DNA of 64,000 bases from JADKAC01 sp964492065 (GTDB taxonomy: Bacteria; Bacteroidota; Bacteroidia; Chitinophagales; BACL12): positions 62,001 through 126,000 of the forward strand of contig CAZBHH010000004.1 in NCBI GenBank assembly GCA_964492065.1, read 5' to 3'. Position 1 is the first letter of the stretch. Every line of letters begins with the position of its first letter. This document shows, one piece after another, positions 16,975-26,366 of the stretch. The position numbers and the translations under genes were made by a program. Below the pieces are notes generated by a model, which was not told the origin of the DNA, ran no database searches, and saw nothing but the letters and a program-made list of their open reading frames with translations.

Positions 16975-18309
16975 ATGAAATCCGGGGCAATGTATATTTT
17001 TCTGTTGGTCATTGGTTTATTGAATTATGTGCCTGTGCAAAGCCAATCGAATCCCAACCCCAGCGATGTTATTGATGGGCTCCTGACTGATGAGATGAGC
17101 GCAGAGCATTTCCCGGGGTTATCGACGGTTATTGTAAAGGGCGATAGGATTGTATGGATGAATTCGTATGGCTATGCCGATATCGCCAATGCAATACCGG
17201 TGACGGATACGACGGCGTTTATGCTCGCTTCGGTATCCAAAGTGTTTACGGGCACTGCTGCAATGCAGATGGCGGAGGGCGGCGGCATTGACCTGGATGA
17301 TTCAGTAAATCAATACCTCCCATGGACATTGCAAATACCCGGATTTCCAACAGATCCGGTTACCTTCCGGCAGCTCATGACGCATACATCATCCATCCGG
17401 GATAACTGGATTGCAATGAATGGGTATTACGGTTACCCCGATCCTGACATATCGTTGGCAGACTGTATGGAGCGCTATTTTTCCGCAAGCGGAAGCGATT
17501 ACGACGCCACTGCCAATTTTTTCCCCAACTCACCCGGAAGTGTATATGCGTATAGCAATATGGCAACTGCATTAAACGGGTATTTAGTCGAACGCATCGG
17601 CGATATGCCATTTGACCAATACTGCGAAACACATATTTTCAATGTGTTGTGCATGGGCAATACATCGTGGTTTTTTGCCGACTTCGATTCAAATGACGTC
17701 GCCCGGCCGTATCGCTATGCGGGAGGTACATATATTCCATATGCGCATTACGGCTTTGCGGATTATCCGGATGGACAACTGAGAAGCAATGTCACCGATT
17801 TGGCAAACTTCATGATCGCTTACCTGAATGGAGGCACATTTGGATTCAATGTCCTCTTAACTCCAGCTTCTATCAATCAAATGTGGACACCGCAAATTCC
17901 CGAACTCAATCCCCAACAGGGTTTGAACTGGTACCGGGAGTACCTCGTGCACGACGGCGGCATTTCCTGGGTGTGGGGACACAGCGGCGGTTCGGAGGGC
18001 GTAACAACGGATATGTATTTGGATCCTGAAAATAAAATCGGGATATGTGTTTTAGCCAATGGCGAGGGCAGCGGACTGCAAATTTGCGATGCACTTTACA
18101 ATTACGCATTAACGCTGGATGCCTCTTCCGGAGTTACACCCGGATGTATTACTACTTTGATAAGCGACGGATTGTATCCCGCAGCAAGCGCTAAGAAACT
18201 GATTAAAATAGTAGATGTTTTGGGTCGGGAAACGCAACCGGAGCCAAACAGAGTTTTACTTAAAATATACAGCGACGGGAGCGTAGAAAAGGTAATGATT
18301 ATTCACTAA
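16975..18309 (+). CDS. Beta-lactamase-fold serine hydrolase, secreted
   Basis: This 444-residue protein belongs to the class C beta-lactamase/DD-peptidase/esterase family. The signal peptide covers about 1-24 (MKSGAMYIFLLVIGLLNYVPVQSQ). The catalytic motifs are SVSK (Ser86, Lys89), the YSN motif near Tyr194, and HSGG near His336. Such proteins include carboxypeptidases, esterases and peptidases; the substrate cannot be read. The C-terminus (LIKIVDVLGRETQPEPN...IYSDGSVEKVMI) matches a tail motif common in Bacteroidota proteins and may act as an export or surface-sorting element, though it is not a standard T9SS type A domain. Confidence 0.85.
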   Translation: MKSGAMYIFLLVIGLLNYVPVQSQSNPNPSDVIDGLLTDEMSAEHFPGLSTVIVKGDRIVWMNSYGYADIANAIPVTDTTAFMLASVSKVFTGTAAMQMAEGGGIDLDDSVNQYLPWTLQIPGFPTDPVTFRQLMTHTSSIRDNWIAMNGYYGYPDPDISLADCMERYFSASGSDYDATANFFPNSPGSVYAYSNMATALNGYLVERIGDMPFDQYCETHIFNVLCMGNTSWFFADFDSNDVARPYRYAGGTYIPYAHYGFADYPDGQLRSNVTDLANFMIAYLNGGTFGFNVLLTPASINQMWTPQIPELNPQQGLNWYREYLVHDGGISWVWGHSGGSEGVTTDMYLDPENKIGICVLANGEGSGLQICDALYNYALTLDASSGVTPGCITTLISDGLYPAASAKKLIKIVDVLGRETQPEPNRVLLKIYSDGSVEKVMIIH

Positions 18310-18394
18310 TTGATTATTGTATCCCGCAAGTGATTAAAGTTCTTTTTTAATGTGCGGTTAAGGGTTTATTTTATATCCACAAAACGGTAAGCAC

Positions 18395-18781
18395 ATGCGA
18401 CAAAATTTCTCTTCCGGAACAGCCTGGGAACAGGCGATATCGTATTCACGAGCCGTCCGGGTTGGCAATATCATTAAAGTTGCCGGTACAACTGCCACAG
18501 ATACATCGGGAAATGTGGTGGGTAAAAATGATGTGTATTTGCAATGTATGTACGTCTTTTACAAGATTCAAAAGATTCTGGAGGAGGCGGGATGTGGGAT
18601 GGACATGGTAGTCAGCATACGCATATTCATGACCGATATGCATCAATGGGAGTCGGCCGGCAGGGCACACCGCGAAGTATTTGCTGAAATAAAACCCGTT
18701 TTGACGATGGTGGGCGTCAATGCGCTGATTCATCCCGACCTGCTGGTGGAGATAGAAGCCGAGGCGATGGTGCATTATTGA
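18395..18781 (+). CDS. RidA/YjgF/YER057c/UK114-family protein
   Basis: The 128-residue single domain has the trimeric RidA fold (chorismate mutase-like), with KVAGTTATDTSG near 29-40 and VEIEAEA near the end. In RidA itself an Arg in the PARS motif is needed to hydrolyse reactive enamines and imines; here the aligned stretch is KPVLTMVGV, with Leu in place of that Arg. It therefore belongs to a Rid subgroup without the deaminase residue, of unclear activity. Its last 7 bases overlap the end of the convergent lipoprotein gene. Confidence 0.85.
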   Translation: MRQNFSSGTAWEQAISYSRAVRVGNIIKVAGTTATDTSGNVVGKNDVYLQCMYVFYKIQKILEEAGCGMDMVVSIRIFMTDMHQWESAGRAHREVFAEIKPVLTMVGVNALIHPDLLVEIEAEAMVHY

Positions 18782-19860
18782 GCGCCCGGCCTGATGAGAT
18801 CCATAATTACCAAATCGTCACGTATCAAACGCAATTTGCCGCTTTCAAAGATGTACCGGAATTTGCCGCCGTTGAGCTGTTGCATATACGCTTGTTCTAC
18901 GGTGCCCTCGCAGGCCATCAGGGTTGTGGCGAGCGTACTGTCAATGACAATTTCGGAATCGGTTATGGTTGCCGGCCCGTTATAGGTATTGCAGCCATTG
19001 TTACCCATCACCGCATTATGCGCTACATCAAAAATCAGAATGGGGTATTTCGATTGCTCTATATTTAAATCTGAGCTCAATAACTTTTGCAATTGCCATG
19101 GGCCGTTCAGCCTGTATTTTGGGGAAAGATACACCCCGCACCCCTCATAGATGACGCCGTCGTAATTGCAAATGGCACGGTACTCTTTTACCTCGCCCGA
19201 CATATCGGTACAGGATTCAGCAATGAGTGCGACTTCGAATTTCTTCCCGCCGGATTCCGATATGTAAACCATTTGGTTTTCCCGCTGTACTGCCGGAGGC
19301 ACTTCGATGAACAGGTCGGCGCCGCCTGCGACAATAAAATGCATTTTATTTTCAAAGTCAATTTCGAGATTCCAGGAAGGTGCGTTGCCGGTGGCGATTG
19401 CATCGATTCCCGCCACCCGTTTGGAAGCATAGGGATCGGCTTTTACACCGGGGGTTTCATTAACCAGATTTTTCCGGGAGCCGAGTTTCAGGTGATACAT
19501 TTCTGCGGTGTTGCCTTCAATGCGGTTGCCATTGGAATTGAGCATGATAAGTTTGGCGCTGTCCACCAGGAATTCGGTGCTCTCGCCATGCTTTTGTTCA
19601 ATGACGATGACCGAATCATTTTTGATGTACCATCGTCCGGATTCCAGATAGATGCTGTCGCTTTTTCCGGCATACATGCGCCGCTCGTGGTACAGGAAAT
19701 TTTCCTGAAGTGTTAATTCGTACTCAATTTCCACGCAATCGGCGCAGGGCAACATGCCGTAATAAATGGCGGGTAGGTATAATTCCTGTGGCAGTTTGGG
19801 TTTGGTAGTGCACGTAATCAACAGGAGGGCGGAAAAACATACATACAAAATACCTCTCAT
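18775..19860 (-). CDS. Lipoprotein with NlpE-like, COG3650-like and META (HslJ-like) domains
   Basis: The 361 residues start with a lipoprotein signal ending at Cys17 (ALLLITC). Residues about 25-130 resemble NlpE, including the CxxC of the NlpE N-domain (Cys39, Cys42 in LPCADC). Residues about 150-245 resemble the COG3650-type domain ([12 protein letters not shown], then a Cys pair). Residues about 255-355 are a META/HslJ domain ([24 protein letters not shown]). Such proteins sit in the outer membrane or periplasm and are linked to envelope or copper stress; the exact role is inferred. The start at 19860 overlaps the rnhB stop (ATGA), which is preferred over an upstream ATG at 19884. Its 3' end overlaps the RidA gene. 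Confidence 0.8.
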   Translation of the reverse strand: MRGILYVCFSALLLITCTTKPKLPQELYLPAIYYGMLPCADCVEIEYELTLQENFLYHERRMYAGKSDSIYLESGRWYIKNDSVIVIEQKHGESTEFLVDSAKLIMLNSNGNRIEGNTAEMYHLKLGSRKNLVNETPGVKADPYASKRVAGIDAIATGNAPSWNLEIDFENKMHFIVAGGADLFIEVPPAVQRENQMVYISESGGKKFEVALIAESCTDMSGEVKEYRAICNYDGVIYEGCGVYLSPKYRLNGPWQLQKLLSSDLNIEQSKYPILIFDVAHNAVMGNNGCNTYNGPATITDSEIVIDSTLATTLMACEGTVEQAYMQQLNGGKFRYIFESGKLRLIRDDLVIMDLIRPGAQ

Positions 19861-20486
19861 AATTTGTTGAGTTTGGATTGACAATCGGTTTGAAACAATG
19901 TTGTGTCTCCCTGAAGTAAACGAAATGATTTGCGGTGAAATTCCGTAATGCCGAATTTTTCTATCGCCTTGCGGTGCATGACAGTGGGATATCCCTTGTT
20001 CTTATTCCACCCGTACATCGGCAGGTCGGCGTGCAGTTTTTCCATCATCCGGTCGCGGCAGGTTTTTGCAAGTACGGATGCAGCGGCTATAGACATGTAG
20101 GTAGCATCTCCCTTAACGATACACGTATGCCGTATTCCGGGATAGGCGGTAAAGCGATTGCCGTCAATCAGCAGTAATTCCGGTCGAATGGAAAGTTTGG
20201 CTATTGCTCTGTGCATGGCCATAAAACTTGCTTTTAAAATATTGTAGCGATCTATTTCACGGGGATCGCAACTGCCGATTGCCCAGGCAACGGACTCCTG
20301 CTTAATAACCCCCTCCAATAGATTGCGATTTGCCTCAGATAGTTGTTTTGAATCATTTAAAACAGGGTTGTTAAAGTTTTCCGGTAAAATAACGGCGGCA
20401 GCCACCACCGGGCCGGCGAGGCAACCTCTTCCCGCCTCATCACAGCCGGCTTCCACCCATGTATCCTGAAAGGTTAATTTTAACAT
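19857..20486 (-). CDS. rnhB: Ribonuclease HII
   Basis: RNase HII cuts RNA in RNA-DNA hybrids and removes single ribonucleotides from DNA. The 209 residues hold the active-site motif CDEAGRG (Asp16, Glu17), DSKQLS, LLIDGN and [17 protein letters not shown] with the remaining acidic residues. It overlaps the downstream lipoprotein gene by 4 nt, so the two are translationally coupled. It is divergent from the ABC transporter gene. Confidence 0.96.
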   Translation of the reverse strand: MLKLTFQDTWVEAGCDEAGRGCLAGPVVAAAVILPENFNNPVLNDSKQLSEANRNLLEGVIKQESVAWAIGSCDPREIDRYNILKASFMAMHRAIAKLSIRPELLLIDGNRFTAYPGIRHTCIVKGDATYMSIAAASVLAKTCRDRMMEKLHADLPMYGWNKNKGYPTVMHRKAIEKFGITEFHRKSFRLLQGDTTLFQTDCQSKLNKL

Positions 20487-20552
20487 GTGCTAACAATTGC
20501 TCACAATTATACTTCAGTTTAATCTGATATTTTTACTGAAAATATTTACAGC

Positions 20553-21449
20553 GTGTTAAGTGTACTCACCATTGACAGTTTAAATAAATATTACGGGCGG
20601 ATTCATGCGGTAAATGCCTTATCGCTCAGCGTACCCAAGGGGGCCGTTTATGGCATATTGGGACCCAACGGCAGTGGTAAAACCACTACACTCGGCATTG
20701 TATTAGGCATAGTGCATGCCACCAACGGCAGTTATAACTGGTTTGGGCAGGGCGATGACGACGACAACCGCAAGCGCATCGGCGCATTGCTGGAACAACC
20801 TATTTTTTACCCGTATTTATCCGGGGAACAAAATTTAAAACTGGCGGCAAGAATAAAGGGAGCGCCGGAAGCGGATATTGCACGGGTATTGAACCTGGTG
20901 GAGCTCGAAACCCGGAAACGCAGTTCGGCGAAGACCTATTCACTCGGCATGAAGCAGCGCCTCGCTATCGCAAGCGCCATGCTGGGCGACCCGGAGGTTT
21001 TGGTGCTGGATGAGCCTACCAACGGACTGGACCCCCAGGGCATTGCGGAGATGCGCTCGCTGATACAAAAAATTGCCGCATCGGGCAAGACCATTATCCT
21101 CGCCAGCCATTTGCTTGACGAAGTAGAAAAAGTGTGCAGCCATGTAGCCGTTGTAAAAAATGGCGTACTGCTCGCCGAGGGTAGCGTAAGTGAAATAGTG
21201 CACAATGCCGCTCAAATTGAAATCGCCGGCAGCGATATGGAACGCATCGCCTCCCTGCTCAAGGGATTTGCCGGCGTACAGGATGTTACACGCCAGGGCG
21301 AACTGTGGCTGGCGACGCTCAGCGAAGAATGTGCCCCCGCTACTATAAATACGCACCTGGTGAATGCGGGTATTGCCGTGCATCATTTTGCGCAGCGCAA
21401 AAAGCGCCTCGAAGAACAGTTTTTAGAATTAACAGCCGATAAATTATGA
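20553..21449 (+). CDS. ABC transporter ATP-binding protein (ABC-2 type)
   Basis: The 298 residues contain a complete nucleotide-binding domain: Walker A GPNGSGKTT (about 38-46), Q-loop LLEQP, signature YSLGMKQR, Walker B VLVLDEPTNGLD and H-loop LASH. The C-terminal 90 residues form the extra domain common in exporters of the CcmA/NatA/bacitracin-resistance type. The start is a GTG; an ATG is not available nearby. It overlaps the permease gene by 4 nt (ATGA), forming a two-gene exporter. The substrate is unknown. Confidence 0.93.
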   Translation: MLSVLTIDSLNKYYGRIHAVNALSLSVPKGAVYGILGPNGSGKTTTLGIVLGIVHATNGSYNWFGQGDDDDNRKRIGALLEQPIFYPYLSGEQNLKLAARIKGAPEADIARVLNLVELETRKRSSAKTYSLGMKQRLAIASAMLGDPEVLVLDEPTNGLDPQGIAEMRSLIQKIAASGKTIILASHLLDEVEKVCSHVAVVKNGVLLAEGSVSEIVHNAAQIEIAGSDMERIASLLKGFAGVQDVTRQGELWLATLSEECAPATINTHLVNAGIAVHHFAQRKKRLEEQFLELTADKL

Positions 21450-22231
21450 TGCGTTTACTTCAGATTGAGTTTATGAAATTATGGCCTTACAGGTCGTTCA
21501 GGGTTTTGTTTATCGTGTACATTTTACTGCAGTTGGGCTTCCTAATGACAGGGCGCAGTGTAATAAATGTGGACGATAGCGAAGTGGATTCCGTTTTTAA
21601 TGTGCTGGCATTTCCCAATATCTGGAATTACTACTTATACTTCGCCGGAATATTTAATATTATTCTCGGTATCCTGGTAATTTTTATTACCACCAACGAA
21701 TATGCGTATAAGACCATTCGACAAAATGTAATCGACGGGTTGAGCCGCAATGAAGTGGTGGCGGGAAAGATACTGTTGATCCTGGTGTTCGCCGTTTTCT
21801 CTACGCTTTTAGTGTTTACCGGCGCTGTGGTTGCAGGTTTAAATTACACCGACAATGCCGGTCTGCAGGACGCCTTTGAGCGCAGCAGTTTGATAATTGC
21901 CTACTTCGTACAGTGCGTGTGCCTGCTGTCGCTGGCGTTTTTGTTCGGCACCCTGTTTAAACGCTCCGGTGTGGCGACGCTGTTATTCCTGGTATTTATT
22001 TTTCCCCTGGATGTCATTCTCAACAAAGCGATTTTAAGAGACTGCTGTAATGCATATTTGCCGGTGAGCAATATGTTTGTGAAGTTGATTCAATCGCCTT
22101 ACGTGCTCATTCGAAGCATGGGAGAAGATGCGCAGGTTGCCCCCGCCGTATTGCCAATAGCGGTTGGACTGTGTTACATCCTGTTATTTTTTATACTCAA
22201 CTGGTTTGTAACGAAACGCCGGGACTTATAA
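21446..22231 (+). CDS. ABC-2 type transporter permease
   Basis: The 261-residue membrane partner of the preceding ATPase has six hydrophobic helices, at about 19-37, 58-82, 108-130, 146-170, 178-198 and 233-255. This matches the ABC-2 permease layout (LmrA/NatB-like). Translation is coupled to the ATPase by the ATGA overlap. Related systems export sodium, lantibiotics or other drugs; nothing in the sequence tells which. Confidence 0.9.
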   Translation: MMRLLQIEFMKLWPYRSFRVLFIVYILLQLGFLMTGRSVINVDDSEVDSVFNVLAFPNIWNYYLYFAGIFNIILGILVIFITTNEYAYKTIRQNVIDGLSRNEVVAGKILLILVFAVFSTLLVFTGAVVAGLNYTDNAGLQDAFERSSLIIAYFVQCVCLLSLAFLFGTLFKRSGVATLLFLVFIFPLDVILNKAILRDCCNAYLPVSNMFVKLIQSPYVLIRSMGEDAQVAPAVLPIAVGLCYILLFFILNWFVTKRRDL

Positions 22232-22276
22232 CCGCTGCTCGGCTGTGATGAAACGGGTGTACCGTTGGGAGGGGTT

Positions 22277-23692
22277 TTATATTGTGTCCAGTTCGCGGAG
22301 CAACCATGCCTTATTTGCAATAAGCGCATTCTTCTGTATCTCGGAGCTGAGTTTCTGCAATGCGCCCTGCACTTTTTCTTCCGGCAGATAGGCGCTCTCG
22401 TATTTTAAGCGGTATAGTTTTAAGGTGTAGTTGAACAAGTTTTTATATAATTGTTTTTGGCTTTTGCTCAGCAATTTCTCGCGGATCAAATAAATTTTTA
22501 CCGTATCCTTCAGTGAGTGAATCGCCTCGTAAGCCTCCTGTTCAAAATAAATTTTTAACAGGATACATTTGGCGTCCAGGTAGTAGTTGGGATCGGTGAA
22601 ATGCACTTTGGTAAGCAATTGCATGGCACGTTTGTACTGGCCGCTTTCGTAATGCAATACGGCCAGGTTGTACTGATAAGCGTTATCTCTTACGGCTTCG
22701 GGCAGCTTGATATACCAGTCGTGAATAAATTGTTCCGTTTCTGCAAATTCCCTTAATCGCAGGCCGGTTGTAACTATGTTTTTATAAGTCCACTGCGAAA
22801 GCGTGTTGTTGTCGGTAATCAGGTTTTTTCCAATCATCAACCGGAATAAATTAAATAACTCACGCAGAAATTCTTCCCTGCCTTCGTTGATGCGTTTAAC
22901 GCAGTAGTTCTGTACATAGGCGCATATCTCCCGGGCATTATTGCCGGACAAATCATCCATATGTGCAATTAATTTTTCGGGAAATCCAATGTACCAATTG
23001 TCATCAGTCGGATTGTTGAGCCATCGAAAAATGGAGTAATACAAAAAGACGGTTGGATTGCTTTGAAGGTCTTCCTCAAATTGACGAAGTACCGTTTTAA
23101 ACTTCACCAGTTCGCGGTTGTCAAAGTCGAGCGAAAGAATATTGTTTCGGTTGAGCAGCTCGCACCAGGTGCGCAATTGCTGTTGTAAAAAATGTGCCGT
23201 AAAATTTTTCTGGCTCGCCACCAAATCGGCGTTATTGTTTTTGCGGGTTTGCTGGAAGTGATACTGATCGTACAGTTTATACAATTGGTATTTGCCGAAG
23301 GCATCTTGTATTTGCTGTTTTTCTTTTTTGCGCAGGTAGGCTTTGGTAACGGAAGGCGCACTGATATTGAGGATGCCGTTTACTTCTGCGGCGTGTTTTA
23401 AATCTTCGGCCTGTTCAATTGCTTCGATGCGCAGAAACCGCTCGAGCAGCTTATACAAATCGCTCAGCACATTATTTAATGGCAGCGGCGCATAGCCGGC
23501 CTTGTGGAATACAGCCGTATACGCCTTCGCCGGATCCCAGTCGTCTTCGTTTTGCAAGCCGTCGATATACTTGTGTACAGCCAACAGCTTGGTTCGGGTA
23601 TTGAAGTATGGGCTGCGCACGAATTTGTCAAACCGCCGGCGCCCGGACGGGGATAGGGAGTGTATGGCGCTAATGACTTTTGGAATTGCCAA
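22277..23692 (-). CDS. Unknown helical repeat protein
   Basis: The 471 residues are predicted almost wholly alpha-helical, rich in Lys, Leu, Tyr and Asn, with no signal peptide or membrane helix. Residues about 345-390 look TPR-like (YNLAVLHYESGQYKRAMQLL). The N-terminus (SLSPSGRRRFDKFVRSPYFN) contains a conserved-looking basic patch. I do not recognise a named family; it is likely a Bacteroidota-specific cytoplasmic scaffold. It is convergent with the ABC permease gene and divergent from the T9SS cargo gene. Confidence 0.7.
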   Translation of the reverse strand: MAIPKVISAIHSLSPSGRRRFDKFVRSPYFNTRTKLLAVHKYIDGLQNEDDWDPAKAYTAVFHKAGYAPLPLNNVLSDLYKLLERFLRIEAIEQAEDLKHAAEVNGILNISAPSVTKAYLRKKEKQQIQDAFGKYQLYKLYDQYHFQQTRKNNNADLVASQKNFTAHFLQQQLRTWCELLNRNNILSLDFDNRELVKFKTVLRQFEEDLQSNPTVFLYYSIFRWLNNPTDDNWYIGFPEKLIAHMDDLSGNNAREICAYVQNYCVKRINEGREEFLRELFNLFRLMIGKNLITDNNTLSQWTYKNIVTTGLRLREFAETEQFIHDWYIKLPEAVRDNAYQYNLAVLHYESGQYKRAMQLLTKVHFTDPNYYLDAKCILLKIYFEQEAYEAIHSLKDTVKIYLIREKLLSKSQKQLYKNLFNYTLKLYRLKYESAYLPEEKVQGALQKLSSEIQKNALIANKAWLLRELDTI

Positions 23693-23833
23693 TCTATAAA
23701 TTTTAAAATGAAATGAATGTAAAAAATTGACTATGAATTATCTAACTAAAATAAGGTAAAAAAAATAGTTTACAATTATACTAATAAGTAGTGGAATTTG
23801 ATAGTGATAAGGCCGAAATTTGTCTGCATTAAT

Positions 23834-23841
23834 TACATTTG
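23834..23841 (+). promoter_or_regulatory. -7 promoter box of the first dockerin-like cargo gene
   Basis: TACATTTG matches TAnnTTTG and ends 3 nt before ATG 23845. An upstream TTG (23839) overlaps the box, so ATG 23845 is taken as the start. Confidence 0.5.
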
Positions 23842-23844
23842 AAT

Positions 23845-26037
23845 ATGCGACAGGCATTCTACTCAATTTTAACGGCATGTGGGGTGATGGTTTACTCCAC
23901 AGCTATGTCCCAGTGGTCATATGTCAATACATTGCCGGGCATCAACACCACCGCCAACGAGATATATGAAGACGCATCGGGCAACATCCTTACTGCCGGC
24001 GGTAATTTTGATTGGCCGCTGTCGGGCTCCGGCCCGGTGCGGGTTACCAAGCACGACGCTTCTGGGAATTTGATTTGGGAAGCGGAGATTGAAAGCCCGG
24101 GAGCAGAAATCGGCGAAATAACTGCGGGCGGAATCGACGGTACCGAAGACGGATATGTCGTCTTTTGCGGCGGGTTCGAAAGGCCTTTAATCGTAAAACT
24201 GGATTTTGACGGCAATATTATTTGGACCAGCGAGAGCTGGAGCGCCGGGGTAACCCTCGGCGTTTGCCCGCAACCAACGGGTTATGTCCAGTCTGACGGC
24301 ACTATTGTATTGGCGAGTTTTGACTCATCGGTGCCCACCCAGTTTGTCGTGTTCTTAGTCAACCCGGATGGCACGCTGATCAGCCAGGTAAATCATGCAC
24401 TCGTTGTGGATTCGAATATGGTAATCTCGGGATACGACCTCGTGGAATCGGCTGCGGACGACGGCTTTGCCGTATGTGGCGGCGCCTTACAGGACGGCGC
24501 CACCTGGATGCCCTATATATGGAAATTCGATGCCGACGCCTCACAACAATGGCTGGAACTATACCCCTCATTAACGGTAATGGAAGCCTATGGCATTTGC
24601 AATACGGCCGATGGCGGCTTTGCCATTTCCTGTTACGACTTCTTTGGAGGGCTGACCGGTGTGGTGAAGACCGGCTCCGGCGGTGCGGAAGAATGGTCGA
24701 ATACTTACAGCGTCACCTCGCCCGACTACGTAGCATATGCCTATGATATTGCCCAACGCACCGACGGCACTTTCGTGATGGCCCATGTAAACCTGGATAC
24801 GTATTTCATATATTCAGGTACTGCCGAGATCGTTTTTATCGACGGCGATGGCAATGAGACCGATCGCAAAGAAGTGGCAGCATCCGTGAGTAACTGGATT
24901 TACAGTATTATCGGCACCGCAGATGGCGGCTTTGCATTTTGCGGTAAATTCAGGACAACAGATGTGATGGCGCCCGAGTACGATCAACATTTTTTTGTAC
25001 AGAAATCGAGCGCCGCCGGCGACTTGCCTGACTGCATTTACAACTGTGTTTGGCCCGGCGATGCCAATACCGACGGAATTGCCAATACCGACGACATTCT
25101 TACACTCGGCGTACTATACGGTATTTCCGGAGCCGCCAGGGAAGACTCTTCCATCGGTTGGTACGCACATGCATGTGATACATGGGTAGATCCCATGGCC
25201 GGCGGGGATGAGCATAAATATGCAGACTGTAACGGCGATGGCATTGTCAGTAACGACGACACAACTGCTGTCAGTGTCAATTACAGCCTGGAACACCCCG
25301 TGTTTGTGTTGAAGACCTCGGAAGGCGAAATTCCCTTATTTATCGAAGTGCCAGAAACCGAATTGCCCCTGGGGCCAAACAGCCTGCCGGTAGTTTTGGG
25401 CGATGCCGCCAGTTTCCCGGAAGCGATTTACGGACTGCGTTTTACCATTACCTACGCAAGTGAAAATATTGAACCGGCGAGTGTGAGTTTCGGATTTACC
25501 GACTCCTGGCTGGGAAGCGCCGACGAATTAATTCAATTCAGGAAAAATAATGCGGGCGAAAAGAAACTGGATGTAGCCATTGTGCGCAACGACCAAACCA
25601 ATGTATCGGGAAGCGGCACGATAGGCACTTTAAATTTTGTGGTAATCGACAATATAGCCGGTATTGTTCAGTCCGGCAGTGCGACATTTACCATCTCCGA
25701 TGTGCGTGCTATCGATGCAAATTGGAATGAGATTGCAGTAGAGGGCAGCAATGCAGTTGTTGAAACAGAAGAGACAACATCGCTGGAAACCATTACCTCA
25801 AAAGGTTTTCGCCTGTTTCCAAACCCCGCTGCGGGCAATGTGGTTTCACTGCAGGGCGATTTGCACAATTTGGAATACATCGCCATAACAGATATTTCGG
25901 GTAAAACGATTTTGCAATTGAAGGCTGCGGAAATCGAAAACGGCATTATACCCATAACCGACCTGCCAGCGGGCGCCTATTTAGTTGAAATAATAAGCAA
26001 TCGCAACAGTATTAGCCAAAAATTAATCCGCCAATAA
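23845..26037 (+). CDS. T9SS-exported protein with dockerin-like and cohesin-like domains (paralogue 1)
   Basis: The 730 residues begin with a signal peptide (MRQAFYSILTACGVMVYSTAMS). Residues about 25-390 are repeated beta strands resembling a propeller (DASGNILTAGG, DASGNLIWEAEI). Residues about 395-488 carry two dockerin-type calcium loops, DANTDGIANTDD and DCNGDGIVSNDD, spaced further apart than in cellulosomal dockerins. Residues about 492-640 look cohesin-like (LPVVLGDA, YGLRFTITYA, VSGSGTIGTLNFVV). The last 80 are a T9SS type A sorting domain (FRLFPNPAAGN...GAYLVEI). It is probably anchored to or released from the cell surface. The next gene is a full-length paralogue. Confidence 0.85.
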   Translation: MRQAFYSILTACGVMVYSTAMSQWSYVNTLPGINTTANEIYEDASGNILTAGGNFDWPLSGSGPVRVTKHDASGNLIWEAEIESPGAEIGEITAGGIDGTEDGYVVFCGGFERPLIVKLDFDGNIIWTSESWSAGVTLGVCPQPTGYVQSDGTIVLASFDSSVPTQFVVFLVNPDGTLISQVNHALVVDSNMVISGYDLVESAADDGFAVCGGALQDGATWMPYIWKFDADASQQWLELYPSLTVMEAYGICNTADGGFAISCYDFFGGLTGVVKTGSGGAEEWSNTYSVTSPDYVAYAYDIAQRTDGTFVMAHVNLDTYFIYSGTAEIVFIDGDGNETDRKEVAASVSNWIYSIIGTADGGFAFCGKFRTTDVMAPEYDQHFFVQKSSAAGDLPDCIYNCVWPGDANTDGIANTDDILTLGVLYGISGAAREDSSIGWYAHACDTWVDPMAGGDEHKYADCNGDGIVSNDDTTAVSVNYSLEHPVFVLKTSEGEIPLFIEVPETELPLGPNSLPVVLGDAASFPEAIYGLRFTITYASENIEPASVSFGFTDSWLGSADELIQFRKNNAGEKKLDVAIVRNDQTNVSGSGTIGTLNFVVIDNIAGIVQSGSATFTISDVRAIDANWNEIAVEGSNAVVETEETTSLETITSKGFRLFPNPAAGNVVSLQGDLHNLEYIAITDISGKTILQLKAAEIENGIIPITDLPAGAYLVEIISNRNSISQKLIRQ

Positions 26038-26366
26038 TATTCCGGTGGTTACAGAGAGAAAGGTCATGGTAACACATGGCCTTTTTTATCTTGCCCCGGA
26101 ATACTAGCCTGGGCTATTTGGGGAAAATGGCGTCCATGCAGTAAAATGCGACATTGCTCTTAGTATCACTCAAACCATCCAAAACATGCAATTATCTATT
26201 TCTTAAATAAAAATATCAATATAAATATTTATAAATCAATATTTTAATAATTTTAGATAACTAACATTATCCATATAAAAGCAAATTATTGTACTTTTTT
26301 TAGAGCAAAGGAAGTTTCAGCTTTGTACCTGAATAGTTCTCTCTGTAACGCTTTAAAAATATTACT
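26038..26366. other. Intergenic region between the tandem cargo genes
   Basis: The 329 bases start with a terminator (26059-26088) for the first gene and become very AT-rich (26190-26290). The paralogue therefore probably has its own promoter, but no exact TAnnTTTG box lies just before its ATG at 26367. No gene is seen. Confidence 0.5.
26059..26088 (+). terminator. Intrinsic terminator after the first cargo gene
   Basis: AAGGTCATG pairs with CATGGCCTT (one G-U pair) around a 6-nt loop, followed by TTTTTT. It starts 22 nt after the stop. Confidence 0.75.

Noticed and set aside
19087..19716. 209-residue open frame on the plus strand
   Set aside because: It is a shadow of the NlpE/META lipoprotein gene.
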